Shown here one piece after another: positions 63,083 through 64,000 of a DNA stretch of 64,000 nt (its first letter is position 1; every line of letters starts with the position of its first letter). Below the pieces are notes generated by a model. It was not told the DNA's origin, ran no database searches, and worked only from the letters and a program-made list of their open reading frames with translations. The position numbers and the translations under genes were made by a program. The DNA lies in NCBI RefSeq assembly GCF_905147365.1, contig NC_056419.1, positions 3,665,501 through 3,729,500 on the forward strand, given 5' to 3'. This DNA is from Aricia agestis. Its lineage: Eukaryota; Arthropoda; Insecta; Lepidoptera; Lycaenidae.

Positions 63083-64000
63083 GTTCGCGAACTTACTGGG
63101 TTCGCGTCGGTGACAGACGAGAATCGCTCACACTGGATTACCATGCCCAGGCTCGCGGTTCACGGCCCGCGGCTCGTGGCTCGCGGCTCTTTGCTGACAC
63201 ACAGGCGATTAAGATCGTCGCGGACTTACTCGCACGTCTGTCACCCCTTTTAGCGCAGCTATTCTATCGGATCTTAAAAACATATTCACTATTCAGGCAA
63301 AGAAGCAGAAGAAACAAAGCCTCCTTCTTTGAACAAACTCAGTTAATATAAGACAGACGCTCAAGTGATGTAATGCAGCCATGGTTTTTTAAATTTATAA
63401 TTTTATTATTAGATTTAGATTATTGTATTGAGCGGCTTAAACTTAAACGGGTGATTTCGCATACAAAATATAAGTTCCATCAAAATTAATTCAAACGAAG
63501 TTTGCGCATAGTAAATAGTTGCATAGGTATCTAAAAACACCCTAGTGTTTGCGTCATTTGGGTCTAGTAGTCAGTTGGTCTACTGTATATATTTATTATA
63601 TTGTAGCCCGACTGCCCCGCGAATTTGGCCCTACGACGGCCCTACAAATGGGCCCTTTGTCGTGATTTGTTTGTCGAATTAAGGGCCGTGACTTCAAATT
63701 TTAAACGCGTTTTATTACTTAACGACTTTAATTGCGGACTTGCTTTGATTTTAAATCTTGTTCCTTGATTTAAATAACGCTAAACACCAAATGAATTTAT
63801 GTTTATTTAGTTTTGGACGTTTAATTGGTTAAATTTATTTGTGGTAGAAACCCACTGCACGTTTTTTTTCTTTGTAAGTATAGAAGCATACATCAAAGTT
63901 TGTCCAATGTTTGTTTTATTTTATTTAGTGTAAGTACCTTCATTGGTTTAAAAACGTTAAGTTCTTTTTAATTTTTAAAGTATTCGTTAGTTTAGAGAAA
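63083..64000. other. Non-coding end of window with a GGCCCTAC cluster
   Basis: No gene recognised. Around 63632-63662 are GGCCCTACGACGGCCCTAC and GGGCCC, the same core as the arrays in the first 10 kb. The rest is AT-rich. Confidence 0.4.

Overview
The window is eukaryotic nuclear DNA, almost certainly from an insect and most likely a moth or butterfly. It has AT-rich sequence, GT-AG introns, an insect-type SLC22 transporter gene, a Smyd5 gene, and a very dense load of tRNA-derived SINEs, short Helitrons, foldback MITEs and hAT elements. The order-level call rests on my memory of lepidopteran repeat families, not on a search.

Bases 1-10000 look like most of one large DNA transposon. An exact 120-bp satellite array (1-1414) lies on the left. 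Next comes a six-exon DUF4806-type companion gene (3745-6436, broken by two stops and a frameshift). An intact 689-codon transposase ORF of the CMC/Transposase_21 type (6381-8450) follows and overlaps the companion gene by 56 bp. A long foldback and a second tandem array with the same GGCCC(A/T)AC core (8909-10000) close the region. A smaller hAT-like element (1956-3296) with an 8-bp target duplication is nested inside.

Bases 10000-22000 are mostly repeats, plus the first two exons of a second SLC22-like gene (18449 to 16433, minus strand) whose remaining exons are not seen. Bases 22026-35755 hold a seven-exon SLC22/organic-cation-transporter-like gene on the minus strand. Its splice phases all agree, apart from a 4-bp insertion that shifts the frame in exon 2. 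The tail of its sixth exon, with the splice donor, is repeated several times in the following intron.

Bases 37490-44327 hold a seven-exon Smyd5 gene on the plus strand with an uninterrupted reading frame. It starts 1.7 kb from the divergently oriented transporter. Its last intron carries a 2.66-kb hAT transposon with perfect 8-bp target duplications. This hAT contains a small two-exon gene and a fragment of transposase C-terminus.

Bases 44600-64000 contain no host gene that I recognise. They hold MITEs, SINEs, Helitrons, large foldbacks and one 5'-truncated LINE (57265-58382). A 2.24-kb Helitron (59315-61556) splits a SINE and so fixes its own ends exactly. Exon and element ends were read by eye; allow 1-3 bp of error, more for repeat edges.
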